Source of the DNA: Saprospiraceae bacterium
Lineage (GTDB): Bacteria > Bacteroidota > Bacteroidia > Chitinophagales > Saprospiraceae
DNA: 35,412 bases
Assembly: GCA_020628725.1 (NCBI GenBank)
Contig: JAHDEO010000014.1
Coordinates: 1-35,412 of the forward strand
Direction of reading: 5' to 3'
Positions 25,808 to 35,405 of this stretch are shown piece after piece (positions within the stretch are counted from its first letter, which is position 1; every line of letters begins with the position of its first letter). The notes beneath the pieces are model-generated. The model worked only from the letters and a program-made list of their open reading frames with translations. It searched no databases and had not been told where the DNA came from. The translations under genes were made by a program, and so were the position numbers.

Positions 25808-27280
25808 TTATAATTCATTGATTTTTTCCAATAGCCAATTTCTATCGCTATTTACGTCTTGTTTATTGAGTCTCTCTGTGATACTTTCTATAGTCATTTT
25901 GGTACTACGATGTCTAAATTTATAGGTATAGATGAGTATGCGGACGAAGTTTTTGTAGCTTCTTTTTCTGGTAGGGGAGAGGTGTTTGTTTTCTTTGAAG
26001 AATTTTTCTGTGGAGCGAAATCTTTGCATCGTTCGTTCGTCGTAATATTCGTCATTTTCATAAAATGATTTGAGCAACATTACTCTGCCGTTGATATCAT
26101 AATCTGCACTTACATTGTCGGTACGAATAAAATGACTCAGGGCTTTTTTGTAATCTTTTTGATAGAAAGCTATCACACCGCTATTGTAATGCCAAACTGA
26201 TTCGCGTATTGGTTTGTTTATGAACGATTTATATTTTTCAATAATTGTTTTTGCCCATTTAAACTCACCAATTCGACAAGCACATATGATAGCACTTTTT
26301 AGACTAACAGAAGAAACGAAATTTCCTTCAATCAATAGATTTTTGCGCTCTATTTTTTGATATAACTCAAATAAATCGTGATAACTAAATTGTCCTCTAT
26401 TAATTTGGCGGATACAAAAATTGGTTAGAGTCGCATAAAAACCGTTCAAATCTGCTTTGGGAATATAGGTAGTATCACATTCCAATAAATTTAGCAATTG
26501 ACGATAATTTGCTTCGTTTTGAGTCTTCATTAATTGGATAGTGGCTTTGTAAACTTGCAGCATTGGATGATTGACATATTGTGGTAAATTTAATAGCTGT
26601 AGAGTGATTTCCATAGAAGAAGTGTCATAAGTCCTTTCGTTTATACCCTTCAGTGAAAGTATAGTAATGTAAAGGTTGAGTTTTGATAGGCAATTACGTA
26701 TATCTAAGTGATATAATATCTCGGGAAGATTGTCCTTCTTGTAAAATTCACCTGTATAATGGAGGTGAGACAAGGTGTTTACAGCTAATTCGTAGTGTTG
26801 ACTATGATAGATTAGGTCTCTTTCTATTTGTGCGGATAGCATTTTTTTTTCTTTGTTTATGGTGCGATTAAATAATAAATACTGTTTCTTCTCCAATAAT
26901 TTTTTGCACACCAAGTCACTCCTGTATACTTTATTTTCTTCCAATCCTTCAATAGCTAAAAAACGCTCAGCAAGACGCGTCAAACCCGTTAGTTTGGCAC
27001 TCAAACGCTTTCTTTGTTCGAGGTTCAAACCCTTTGTAGAAACCTTATCTGAGAAAACTTTCGCATATACACTTTTTTTTATATCTTCATCAAATTGTCT
27101 TTTGCCCAGCACTTCTCGTCTTAATATTTCTAATAATCGTGTAATGTACTTATCGGTATTGAAATGTAGGCAAGCGACGAAGTGACTAAACCCCTCAATT
27201 TCTTTTTTAGAAAAATTATTGAGCAAATCAATACCTATGCTATGTAGATTATTTTTCGTTTGAAATTGTTTTTCTTGCAT
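25808..27280 (-). CDS. helical TPR-like cytoplasmic protein of unknown function
   Basis: The 490-residue protein has no signal peptide, membrane segment or sorting domain, unlike its neighbours. It is rich in Lys, Leu and Glu and reads as almost entirely alpha-helical. Its N-terminus (FSKKEIEGF-x-HFVACLHFNTDKYITRLLEIL, residues 23-52) resembles the opening of a group of uncharacterised roughly 500-residue helical proteins common in Bacteroidota, which begin with a SKKE-type motif and an FN motif. Residues 361-395 (VWHYNSGVIAFYQKDYKKALSHF) look like a tetratricopeptide repeat, and the rest may be degenerate TPRs, so a scaffold or protein-binding role is plausible. No function can be assigned. 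The gene is convergent with the carboxypeptidase gene and divergent from the M4 peptidase gene, with 189 bp between the two likely start codons. Confidence 0.8.
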   Translation of the reverse strand: MQEKQFQTKNNLHSIGIDLLNNFSKKEIEGFSHFVACLHFNTDKYITRLLEILRREVLGKRQFDEDIKKSVYAKVFSDKVSTKGLNLEQRKRLSAKLTGLTRLAERFLAIEGLEENKVYRSDLVCKKLLEKKQYLLFNRTINKEKKMLSAQIERDLIYHSQHYELAVNTLSHLHYTGEFYKKDNLPEILYHLDIRNCLSKLNLYITILSLKGINERTYDTSSMEITLQLLNLPQYVNHPMLQVYKATIQLMKTQNEANYRQLLNLLECDTTYIPKADLNGFYATLTNFCIRQINRGQFSYHDLFELYQKIERKNLLIEGNFVSSVSLKSAIICACRIGEFKWAKTIIEKYKSFINKPIRESVWHYNSGVIAFYQKDYKKALSHFIRTDNVSADYDINGRVMLLKSFYENDEYYDERTMQRFRSTEKFFKENKHLSPTRKRSYKNFVRILIYTYKFRHRSTKMTIESITERLNKQDVNSDRNWLLEKINEL

Positions 27281-27355
27281 TTTAATAATTGGTTTACAAT
27301 TTTTTATGAAAATATTTTAATATAAAATAAGTTAGTTTTAACTGATTTTCGTTTA

Positions 27356-27363
27356 CAAAAGTA
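27356..27363 (-). promoter_or_regulatory. candidate -7 element for the helical protein gene
   Basis: On the minus strand this reads TACTTTTG, matching the Bacteroidota -7 consensus TAnnTTTG, and lies about 75 bp upstream of the ATG at 27280. No clear -33 TTG element was found. Confidence 0.3.
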
Positions 27364-27377
27364 TCAAAAAATGCCTT

Positions 27378-27385
27378 TATATTTG
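27378..27385 (+). promoter_or_regulatory. candidate -7 element for the M4 peptidase gene
   Basis: TATATTTG matches TAnnTTTG and lies 85 bp upstream of the ATG at 27470. If real, transcription starts downstream of the earlier in-frame ATG at 27371, supporting the later start. No clear -33 element was seen. Confidence 0.35.
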
Positions 27386-27469
27386 TATTGTGACATCAAA
27401 AAAGTACAAGTTTTAGAAGAAAAGAAAGATCGCATTAGTCGAAACATTGTAATCACCAAGATTCCTACT

Positions 27470-30400
27470 ATGAAAATTTTATTACATGTATTAGCGTACT
27501 TTGTAATGCTAGTGACACAAATTCATGCTCAGTCTGTGCGAGATTTTTCGCACAAGGGGAATCTTGATTGGAAGACCTTCAAATCAGAAGAACAGACTTC
27601 TGCGGTATCACTCAGCACAGACAAAGAAGCTTTGTCGCTTGATACAAATGATGACTTACAACTTGTTGATACACAAGATGACCAATTGGGTTTTCGTCAT
27701 TATCGTTATCAACAAACCTATAAAGATATTCCCATAGAAGGTGCAATTTTTCTCATGCACGAATTGAACGGCCGCTTGAAGAACATTAATGGTAGATTAA
27801 CCCGAAATCTTGACCTCTCTACAACACCGGCTATAAGTGAAGCGACTGCTCTACATGCTGCCATGCAGCATGTAGACGCTTCCCTTTACGCATGGAATGA
27901 TACTGCACACGAAACGAATCTCAAGCATACTCACGACTGTTCCGATTCAAGTTTTTATCCTCATGGCGAATTGGTCATCTTTGCTTCCGGCAAGCAAAAA
28001 AAGGCTGATGATTATCGACTTGCCTATAAATTTGACATCTACGCTCTACAACCTCTGACACGACAAATCGTGTATGTAGATGCTCAAAGCAATATGATAT
28101 TGACGAGTATCGAAAAAATACACAACTGCACAGGCACACCTGCCTCCGGTGCGACCAATTATTCCGGTGATGTCGATTTTTCGGCTTGTACTATCGGTGG
28201 CACACGTACTTTGAAAAGTAATGATACAGGGGTAGACATACAGGTGTTCGATGCAGAAAATACATGGGCATCTCCACAAGTAACCGTAACGGATACAGAT
28301 GGATTTTTTGAGCAAGACTCGACTGCGGTGGAGGTGTATTGGGCAACCAAAGAAACATATGATTACTTTTTTTACACACATGGTAGAAACAGCTTAGACG
28401 ACAATGGAATGGCGTTATACAGTTGGGTGCATCATGGTGTTGACTATAATAACGCTTTCTGGAATGGTTCATGGATGACTTATGGAGACGGTGATAATCA
28501 GCAATTTAGCTCATTTACCTCTCCCGATGCAGTCGGACATGAAATCATGCACGGAATCACGGATTTCTCTGCCGATTTAATTTATCAAGATGAATCGGGC
28601 GCATTGAATGAGTCTTTTTCTGATATTTTCGGAGAGTTGGTAGAGGCATATATTCGCGGTACAAATGACTGGATAGTTGGTGCTGATTTTACGGTACAAG
28701 CAGGCAAAAACGGATTGCGTAATCTAAGCAATCCTAAAGATATAAATATGATGCGTGCTCAACCCGACACTTATTTTGGCGACAACTGGTTTAGCGGAGG
28801 CGGTAGAGGCGGCGTACATACCAACAGTGGTGTACAAAATTACTGGTTTTACCTACTTGCACAGGGTGGAACGGGTGTGAATGATTTTGGATATGAATAC
28901 AATATACAAGGCATAGGTATATCCAAAGCCGCAGCTATCGCCTACCGCAATCTCACCGTATATCTGACTCCCGAATCACAGTATTTTGATGCTCGCATAG
29001 GCTCAATACAATCAGCTATTGATTTATACGGCTTAACCTCTGAAGAAGTAAAACAAACAAAGGCAGCTTGGGAAGCAGTAGGCGTAGGAACATATACTAC
29101 CACACCCTGTCGCGAACGTGACTCGCTGGCACTCGTAGCTTTATATGATGCAACTAATGGCGCAAACTGGGCAGAAACATGGGATTTGACTCAGCCGATA
29201 GATACTTGGTATGGGGTGAGTTTGAATCAAGGTGGATGTGTGAGTGCTTTAGATTTAAATTCCAACCAATTAGAAGGGGAGATTCCTGCTGAATTGGGTG
29301 ACTTGGTAAGTTTGTTGGATTTGCGTTTGCAACATAATAGTTTGAGTGGCACTATTCCTTCTGAATTAAGCGACTTAATTTATTTGGAGGTATTGAACAT
29401 GGGTTTCAATCAATTGCAAGGTAGCATTCCATCGGAACTAGGGAATTTGATTAGTCTGGCACAATTAGGATTGAATAGCAATCAATTGAGCGGAACGATT
29501 CCTGAGACTTTGAGCAATTTGACCAAACTAAATTTGCTCTTTCTGGGAAATAATCAGTTGACAGGCGAGATTATTTCCGGAGTAGGAGGTATGAGTAATC
29601 TCGTAAATTTAGATTTAGGACTCAATCAGTTGACAGGCAAAATTCCGGCTGAATTGGGGAATCTGATTTATTTGACGAATCTGAGTTTAGGAGGCAATCA
29701 GTTGACAGGTGAAATTCCTGATAAATTAGGGAATTTGATTAATTTAAAATCTCTGATACTCACCAATAACCAATTGGAAGGAGAGTTTCCTGTATGGATA
29801 GGCAATTTGCCCTATCTGACTTCTCTGGCTTTATCTTCCAATCAACTAAGTGGTTGTTATCCCTCCAATGTTGCTAATTTGTGTAGTCAATTGACTAGCC
29901 TCAATGACAATTCTAATATTAGCAATGGCAATAATTTCAACAACACATGGGAAAGTTTCTGTGCTATAGGTGCAGGTAGATGCAATCCTTACTCTCCTTG
30001 TCGAGACAGTGATTCGCTGGCATTGGTCGCTTTCTACAATTCATTAATCAACGACCCGCTGGTTTGGAACCTCAACCAACCCATAGATACTTGGAATGGG
30101 GTAACACTAAGTCCCAAAGGCTGCGTGATTCATATAGAACTGGACGATGGATATTTGAGTGGAAATATCCCGGCTGAAATAGGTGATTTGAGTCACTTGA
30201 CTGTGTTGGATGTAGATGAAAATCAAATTTCCGGTGCGATTCCTCCTGAATTGGGTGATTTGACAACATTGGAATATATTGATTTATCTGATAATGGTTT
30301 AAGTGGAAATATTCCGCCTGAATTGGGCGATTTGACAGCTTTGGAATACATTGATTTGTCTGCCAATGGTTTAAGTGATAATATTCCACCTGAATTGGGT

Positions 30401-33400
30401 GAATTAGCTCAATTGAGTTACTTGGATTTGACAGGTAATGGTTTAAGTGGTACTATTCCACCTGAATTAGGTGATTTAAGCGAATTAACCACGCTATTAT
30501 TGGGTTTTAATGAATTAACCGGAGCTATTCCTGTTGAATTGGGTACTTTAAATTATTTAAAAAGATTAAACTTAAGTAACAACCAATTAAGCGGCAGTAT
30601 TCCGGCAGAAATTGGAAATTTAAGTAATCTAATATCCATACATCTTCTTGGCAATCAACTTACAGGAAGCATTCCCCCTGAAATAAGTAATTTAAGTTAC
30701 TTGGAGCATCTTTATGTAAGCGACAATCAATTGAGTGGTTGCTTTGCTCCCGAACTCCTCAATCTCTGTAGTCAATTATCAGAAGTCGATGTCAATCAAG
30801 GCAATAACTTTTATACTACATGGGGAAATTTATGCAATACAGGCGCGGGAGTATGTAGTTCTTACTCTCTATGCAGGCAGGGTGACTCATTAGTACTGGT
30901 TGAGTTCTATAATGCTAATCCAAATGCAAACCTGCAATGGAATTTAAACGAATCCATGGATACATGGTATGGTGTGACATTAAGCATTGACGGATGTGTG
31001 GAAGGGATTGATTTCGTGGATGAAGGAGTTGCTTACATTCCACCTGAATTTGGTGATTTAGCTCATTTGAAGTTTTTGGATTTGCATGAAAATAGTTTGA
31101 GTGGTATTTTCCCGCTTGAATTACTCTATTTAACTACATTAGAACATTTGACATTAGGAGGTAATAATTTTAGTGGCGAAATTCCTGAAGAAATAGGTAA
31201 TTTGGTTAATCTTAAACACTTAGATTTAAGTGATAATGATTTTAGTGGAAATATTCCATCAGAATTAGGAAACTTAGCGAATCTCGAAAGCTTGTATTTG
31301 AGTGGCAATGAATTAACAGGAAACATTCCGGGTGAATTAGGTAACCTGACCAATCTGACACGCTTGTATTTGTCCTACAACTATCTCACAGGTTGTTATG
31401 CCTCCAATTTGACAAATCTTTGCGGACAATTAGTGAATTATAACTTCAATAGCACCATCACTCAACTTGAAGCTACTTGGGAAGGTTTTTGCAATATTGG
31501 AGAGGGTATGTGCGATGCCTACTCTCCTTGTAGGCAAAGTGACTCATTGGCATTGGTGGCTTTTCACAATGCTATGGGAGCTAACGTCTGGGATATTAGT
31601 TCAAATATGAGTACTTGGGATGGAATAAGGCTAAGTCCCGAAGGCTGTGTGATTGAAATAGAGTTGGATAATGGTATTTTGAGTGGAAGTATTCCTTCTG
31701 AAATAGGTGATTTGAGTCATTTAGTCGTGTTGGACTTACATGAAAATAACATAGGAGGTAGTATTCCGTCGGAACTGGGTAATCTGACCGACTTGAAATA
31801 TTTGAGATTAGGATATAATGCCATAAGTGGCGAAATACCGTCTGAGTTAGGCAACTTAACTAAATTAGAATATTTGGATTTAAGTCTAAATGAGTTAAGC
31901 GGCAGCATTCTCCCGGAGTTGGGTAATTTGAGTAACTTGAAATACCTTAGTTTAACTGACAATCAATTGAGTGATTCTATTCCGGTCGAATTAGGAAATT
32001 TAGAACGTCTGTCGCACTTGCGTCTGCATAACAATCAATTAAGCGGTAGCATTCCCGGAGAATTGGGTTATTTGAATAATCTGAAATCCTTACTTCTAAA
32101 TGGTAATCAATTGAGTGGCGAAATTCCTGCTGAGCTTGGCAATTTGGGGCTGCTTTCAAGATTAGAGTTAAGTAGCAATCAATTAAGCGGCAACATTCCT
32201 ATCGAATTTGGCAATTTAAATAGTCTCAAATTTTTATCATTATTCTATAATGAATTAAGTGGTGAAATTCCAGTCCAATTAGGTAGTTTAAGTAATTTGG
32301 AACATCTACATGCGGGTTTCAATCAATTAAGTGGAAATATTCCATCTGAATTAAGCAACTTAATTAATCTGCAAGAATTATCTCTGCAACACAATCAATT
32401 AGGTGGTACTATTCCTTCTGAATTAGGAAATTTGATTAATCTGGAGCTTTTATCTCTACGCAATAATGAACTAAGTGGAGACATTCCACCTGAATTAGGA
32501 AATCTAAACAACCTTGCAAGACTATATCTGCAATATAACCAGTTAAGTGGACACATACCACCTGAATTAGCCAACTTGAGTAAGTTGAGAAGGTTGTTTA
32601 TTACTTATAATCAACTAAGCGGCTGCTTTACCCCTGAGCTCTTCAAGCTTTGCAGCCAATTATCAGAGGCAGATGTTAGTCAAGGCAATAATTTCGACGC
32701 TGCATGGGAAGAACTCTGCAACACAGGTACAGGAAGTTGTGCACCAATTACTGCATCTGCCGTATGGCCCGGTGATTTCAACAGCGATGGCATAGTTGAC
32801 AACGTAGATGTACTCACATGGGGGTTAGCTGAAGGCAATACAGGCATAGCTCGCCCTAATGCCACAAACGACTGGATTGCCCAACCTTGCCCGGATTGGC
32901 AAACCTCGGTAGGCTCAGTCAATGGTAAACACCAAGATGGAGATGGTAATGGTAGAGTTGATGAACAGGATTTGCAGGTGTTAGTTGATAATTACGGTAG
33001 CACGCACACACCTGCTTCCACCAATAGCCCTTTACAATTTCGTTTAGAGGAAGTCAGTAGCACACAGAGCGATGGGCAAATAATCATCACTTATCACCTA
33101 ATTGTAGAATCGTCGCTTGGTATGCCTGTTAGTACACATGGTCTATCATGTAGTATTGATTTTGGCAATCTAATGATTAACAGTGTAACAGCAGATTTGT
33201 TGAATTCGTCTTTAGTGCCAGATGAATATATTCAAATATTTAATGCGCAAAATAATACTTTTAATCTTGCCCTTACTCGGACGGATCACAATAATCGAAT
33301 TATTGATGGGCCCGTGGCAGTTATCATTGTAGCACATGAAGATTTGCAGTCCGGCGAACCCTTTGTCACTAGAATTAACAATGGGCGTATGATGTCCGCT

Positions 33401-34417
33401 AATGGAGAATTAAATCCCACAGGTAGCACATCTTTGTATGGAATTGTAGGAGCTTCTGGTGCTAACAGCGAACCTTTATTATCCATATTTGCTACGGATG
33501 AAAGTTGCTACACACTCGGTACTGCCACTGCTCAAGTCATTGGTGGCACTGCTCCCTACACTTATACATGGAGCAATGGCGCAAATACCGCCGAAGCAGA
33601 GAATCTCACGGCTGGAATGTATACTGTAGAAATCACCGATGCAAATGGCTATACCCAAAGTATGGATGTGGAAATCAATCCACCCACACCTATATACAAC
33701 GAGTTTGGAAATCAGATAGATTGTAGTCAGTATATTCAATGGGTTAATCCACGGATTCATGTTTGGTTAGAAGGCGCGTATCGTACTGAGACCGGTGATA
33801 TGCGGGCAGACATGTTAGGAAAACTGGCAGAGTTACCACCTGTACAACCATACGGAGAAGCCCCTTGGAATTATCGAGGTATAGAGGGGGAAGGTTGGTC
33901 TATAGATAATTATCCGGCAGATGCGGTGGATTGGGTATTGGTGTCATTCCGGGATAGCGAAAATTTCCAAGAAGTATATCGAAAAACAGCAGCTCTTGTA
34001 TTGCAAAATGGTGAATTGCATTTCCTCGACTCGCGTGTATTGCCTACGACTTCTACACCTGTGTATGTGATGATTCAGCATCGTAACCACATCGCAGTTA
34101 TGACACCTCAACCCATTTACATAACGAATAATACACTCGCTTACGATTTCCGAACAAGCGATAGCTACCGTACGGAAACGAGCGTTGGACAAAGACAAAT
34201 GCCTGATGGTAGTTGGGCAATGCTTGCCGGAGATTGTGATAAGTCTGATACAGGAGGTTATGATATTACCGGACAAGATAAGATTATATGGGCGGAATCA
34301 AATGGTAATTTTGCTCAATATCTATCGACTGACATCAACCTTGATGGAGATGTTACGGGAGAAGACAAAATACTGTGGGAAATCAATAACGGTAGTTCGT
34401 CAACATTACCTAAGTAA
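27470..34417 (+). CDS. secreted M4 metallopeptidase fused to four LRR solenoids, dockerin-like and SprB domains
   Basis: The open frame begins at 27371, but the start at 27470 gives a clean signal peptide (MKILLHVLAYFVMLVTQIHA) and a 2315-residue protein. After an FTP/PepSY-type propeptide (about 60-210) the thermolysin-like domain has HEIMH (H357, E358, H361), the third zinc ligand E381 in GALNESFSDIFGE, and catalytic H450 in GGVHTNSGVQNYWFYL. From 547 to about 1757 there are four leucine-rich-repeat arrays of 9, 9, 6 and 14 units (IP-x-ELGNL-x-x-L-x-x-L-x-L-x-x-NQLSG, 24 residues). Each is opened by a cap (CR-x-x-DSLALV, W, GV-L, GCV) and closed by LSGC plus LC-x-QL. Then come a dockerin-like calcium region (1766-1844), a cohesin-like beta domain (1854-1993), one SprB repeat (2012-2070) and a conserved C-terminal region ending in a second dockerin-like segment (2253-2315). 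No type A T9SS sorting domain is present. Likely an extracellular protease with broad binding surfaces. Confidence 0.9.
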   Translation: MKILLHVLAYFVMLVTQIHAQSVRDFSHKGNLDWKTFKSEEQTSAVSLSTDKEALSLDTNDDLQLVDTQDDQLGFRHYRYQQTYKDIPIEGAIFLMHELNGRLKNINGRLTRNLDLSTTPAISEATALHAAMQHVDASLYAWNDTAHETNLKHTHDCSDSSFYPHGELVIFASGKQKKADDYRLAYKFDIYALQPLTRQIVYVDAQSNMILTSIEKIHNCTGTPASGATNYSGDVDFSACTIGGTRTLKSNDTGVDIQVFDAENTWASPQVTVTDTDGFFEQDSTAVEVYWATKETYDYFFYTHGRNSLDDNGMALYSWVHHGVDYNNAFWNGSWMTYGDGDNQQFSSFTSPDAVGHEIMHGITDFSADLIYQDESGALNESFSDIFGELVEAYIRGTNDWIVGADFTVQAGKNGLRNLSNPKDINMMRAQPDTYFGDNWFSGGGRGGVHTNSGVQNYWFYLLAQGGTGVNDFGYEYNIQGIGISKAAAIAYRNLTVYLTPESQYFDARIGSIQSAIDLYGLTSEEVKQTKAAWEAVGVGTYTTTPCRERDSLALVALYDATNGANWAETWDLTQPIDTWYGVSLNQGGCVSALDLNSNQLEGEIPAELGDLVSLLDLRLQHNSLSGTIPSELSDLIYLEVLNMGFNQLQGSIPSELGNLISLAQLGLNSNQLSGTIPETLSNLTKLNLLFLGNNQLTGEIISGVGGMSNLVNLDLGLNQLTGKIPAELGNLIYLTNLSLGGNQLTGEIPDKLGNLINLKSLILTNNQLEGEFPVWIGNLPYLTSLALSSNQLSGCYPSNVANLCSQLTSLNDNSNISNGNNFNNTWESFCAIGAGRCNPYSPCRDSDSLALVAFYNSLINDPLVWNLNQPIDTWNGVTLSPKGCVIHIELDDGYLSGNIPAEIGDLSHLTVLDVDENQISGAIPPELGDLTTLEYIDLSDNGLSGNIPPELGDLTALEYIDLSANGLSDNIPPELGELAQLSYLDLTGNGLSGTIPPELGDLSELTTLLLGFNELTGAIPVELGTLNYLKRLNLSNNQLSGSIPAEIGNLSNLISIHLLGNQLTGSIPPEISNLSYLEHLYVSDNQLSGCFAPELLNLCSQLSEVDVNQGNNFYTTWGNLCNTGAGVCSSYSLCRQGDSLVLVEFYNANPNANLQWNLNESMDTWYGVTLSIDGCVEGIDFVDEGVAYIPPEFGDLAHLKFLDLHENSLSGIFPLELLYLTTLEHLTLGGNNFSGEIPEEIGNLVNLKHLDLSDNDFSGNIPSELGNLANLESLYLSGNELTGNIPGELGNLTNLTRLYLSYNYLTGCYASNLTNLCGQLVNYNFNSTITQLEATWEGFCNIGEGMCDAYSPCRQSDSLALVAFHNAMGANVWDISSNMSTWDGIRLSPEGCVIEIELDNGILSGSIPSEIGDLSHLVVLDLHENNIGGSIPSELGNLTDLKYLRLGYNAISGEIPSELGNLTKLEYLDLSLNELSGSILPELGNLSNLKYLSLTDNQLSDSIPVELGNLERLSHLRLHNNQLSGSIPGELGYLNNLKSLLLNGNQLSGEIPAELGNLGLLSRLELSSNQLSGNIPIEFGNLNSLKFLSLFYNELSGEIPVQLGSLSNLEHLHAGFNQLSGNIPSELSNLINLQELSLQHNQLGGTIPSELGNLINLELLSLRNNELSGDIPPELGNLNNLARLYLQYNQLSGHIPPELANLSKLRRLFITYNQLSGCFTPELFKLCSQLSEADVSQGNNFDAAWEELCNTGTGSCAPITASAVWPGDFNSDGIVDNVDVLTWGLAEGNTGIARPNATNDWIAQPCPDWQTSVGSVNGKHQDGDGNGRVDEQDLQVLVDNYGSTHTPASTNSPLQFRLEEVSSTQSDGQIIITYHLIVESSLGMPVSTHGLSCSIDFGNLMINSVTADLLNSSLVPDEYIQIFNAQNNTFNLALTRTDHNNRIIDGPVAVIIVAHEDLQSGEPFVTRINNGRMMSANGELNPTGSTSLYGIVGASGANSEPLLSIFATDESCYTLGTATAQVIGGTAPYTYTWSNGANTAEAENLTAGMYTVEITDANGYTQSMDVEINPPTPIYNEFGNQIDCSQYIQWVNPRIHVWLEGAYRTETGDMRADMLGKLAELPPVQPYGEAPWNYRGIEGEGWSIDNYPADAVDWVLVSFRDSENFQEVYRKTAALVLQNGELHFLDSRVLPTTSTPVYVMIQHRNHIAVMTPQPIYITNNTLAYDFRTSDSYRTETSVGQRQMPDGSWAMLAGDCDKSDTGGYDITGQDKIIWAESNGNFAQYLSTDINLDGDVTGEDKILWEINNGSSSTLPK
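29108..32740 (+). repeat. four tandem leucine-rich-repeat arrays, about 38 units
   Basis: Plant-type 24-residue LRRs (72 bp each). Array limits are approximately 29108-29985 (9 units), 29999-30863 (9), 30873-31515 (6) and 31530-32740 (14). Each starts with a cysteine-containing cap like the plant LRR N-terminal domain and ends with a cysteine-containing terminal repeat followed by a W-x-x-(F/L)C-x-x-G segment. Confidence 0.9.
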
Positions 34418-34460
34418 TTTTAAAGGGGATTATCCCTATTATATACGTGAATAGTAAAGC

Positions 34461-34493
34461 AGCGTCTCTGCCAAAGGGTGGAGGCGCTTTTTT
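34461..34493 (+). terminator. rho-independent terminator of the M4 peptidase gene
   Basis: AGCGTCTCTGCC pairs with GGTGGAGGCGCT (12 pairs, three of them G-U) around the loop AAAG, then a T-run. It starts 44 bp after the stop. Confidence 0.85.
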
Positions 34494-34644
34494 CATCAAT
34501 CTCTCAGTAACCATCGTTTATCACTTAACAATTCTGCTAAAACTCTTTGTACCTTCGAGCCTTTGTGGCAAAATTCAAAGCGTGCAATGGATAGGTGTTT
34601 TGGCGTTTCATACCTGATTGCCCCCTAATGTTTTATGCACTAAA

Positions 34645-34656
34645 GGTAGAGACGCT
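34645..34656. repeat. inverted copy of the terminator left arm
   Basis: GGTAGAGACGCT is complementary to AGCGTCTCTGCC (34461-34472) at 11 of 12 positions. The two copies bracket the gap between the M4 and DUF1080 genes. It may be a member of a dispersed GTAGAGACGC-type repeat. Confidence 0.4.
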
Positions 34657-34673
34657 TTATTTTATCTAACATC

Positions 34674-35405
34674 TCAAAGCTCTCTCACCCAGATATTTCT
34701 AAAGCTGACCAAGTTTCCGTGATCTTGCAACATAATCGGCGCATCACCATGTGCGATATTTTTGGGTAAACCAATATATTCTGTTGTACCTTTTACTTCG
34801 ACATGATTTTGAATAAGCACGCCATTATGAAATACCGTCAAGTACCCCGGACGCACCAAAATACCATCTGCATTAAACTCAGGTGCCATAAAAATAATAT
34901 CGTAAGATTGCCACTCACCGGGCGCACGGCAAGCATTCACCAATGGAATATATTGCTTGTAAATCGACCCTGCCTGACCATTGGGATAAGTTTTGTTATT
35001 ATAATTGTCCAATATTTGAACTTCATATCTTTTTTGGAGAAAAACACCACTATTACCCCTGCCTTGCCCCTCGCTTTCTACTTTGGCAGGACTGCGCCAT
35101 TCGATGTGTAGTTGGATACTTCCAAAGCTCTGTTTGGTTTCAATATCGCCTGTTCCGGGCTTTACTGTCATGGCGTCTCCGTCAGTCGTCCACATTGCAA
35201 GGGTATCTTTTTTCGCTGATTTCCACGCACTCAAATCCTTTCCATCAAATAAAACGATGGCATCACTCGGTACAAATTTATCGCTTGGTGAATCCACCAC
35301 ACGCGGCACAGGCTCCCAAACTTCCGTAGCTACAGGGTCAGTAATTTGTCCAAAAATTGTTGAGGCGTAAAAGCAAGTAATTATTAAAATGAGTATATTT
35401 TTCAT
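34674..35405 (-). CDS. secreted DUF1080 (3-keto-disaccharide hydrolase-type) protein
   Basis: The 243-residue protein has a signal peptide (1-19, [19 protein letters not shown]). The DUF1080 domain covers about 48-243: [79 protein letters not shown], and the closing [18 protein letters not shown]. These are the standard landmarks of the family, which adopts a concanavalin-like beta-sandwich; some members cleave 3-keto-glycosides in a GMC-oxidoreductase-linked sugar pathway. The length is close to that of single-domain members. The expected oxidoreductase or isomerase partners are not in this window but could lie beyond its right edge. The start is 7 bp from the end of the window, so its promoter is outside. 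The final residues reach the stop at 34674, so the gene is complete. Confidence 0.92.
   Translation of the reverse strand: MKNILILIITCFYASTIFGQITDPVATEVWEPVPRVVDSPSDKFVPSDAIVLFDGKDLSAWKSAKKDTLAMWTTDGDAMTVKPGTGDIETKQSFGSIQLHIEWRSPAKVESEGQGRGNSGVFLQKRYEVQILDNYNNKTYPNGQAGSIYKQYIPLVNACRAPGEWQSYDIIFMAPEFNADGILVRPGYLTVFHNGVLIQNHVEVKGTTEYIGLPKNIAHGDAPIMLQDHGNLVSFRNIWVREL

Noticed and set aside
27371-27469. An N-terminal extension of 33 residues for the M4 protease
   Set aside because: It would bury the signal peptide, and a candidate -7 promoter element overlaps its beginning; the ATG at 27470 gives a normal signal peptide.
27281-27469. A riboswitch or tRNA in the divergent gap
   Set aside because: No cloverleaf or conserved riboswitch core could be traced by eye; the sequence is plain AT-rich DNA.
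34494-34673. A second terminator for the DUF1080 gene in the gap
   Set aside because: No hairpin followed by a T-run was found on the minus strand; only the diffuse inverted copy of GGTAGAGACGCT is present.
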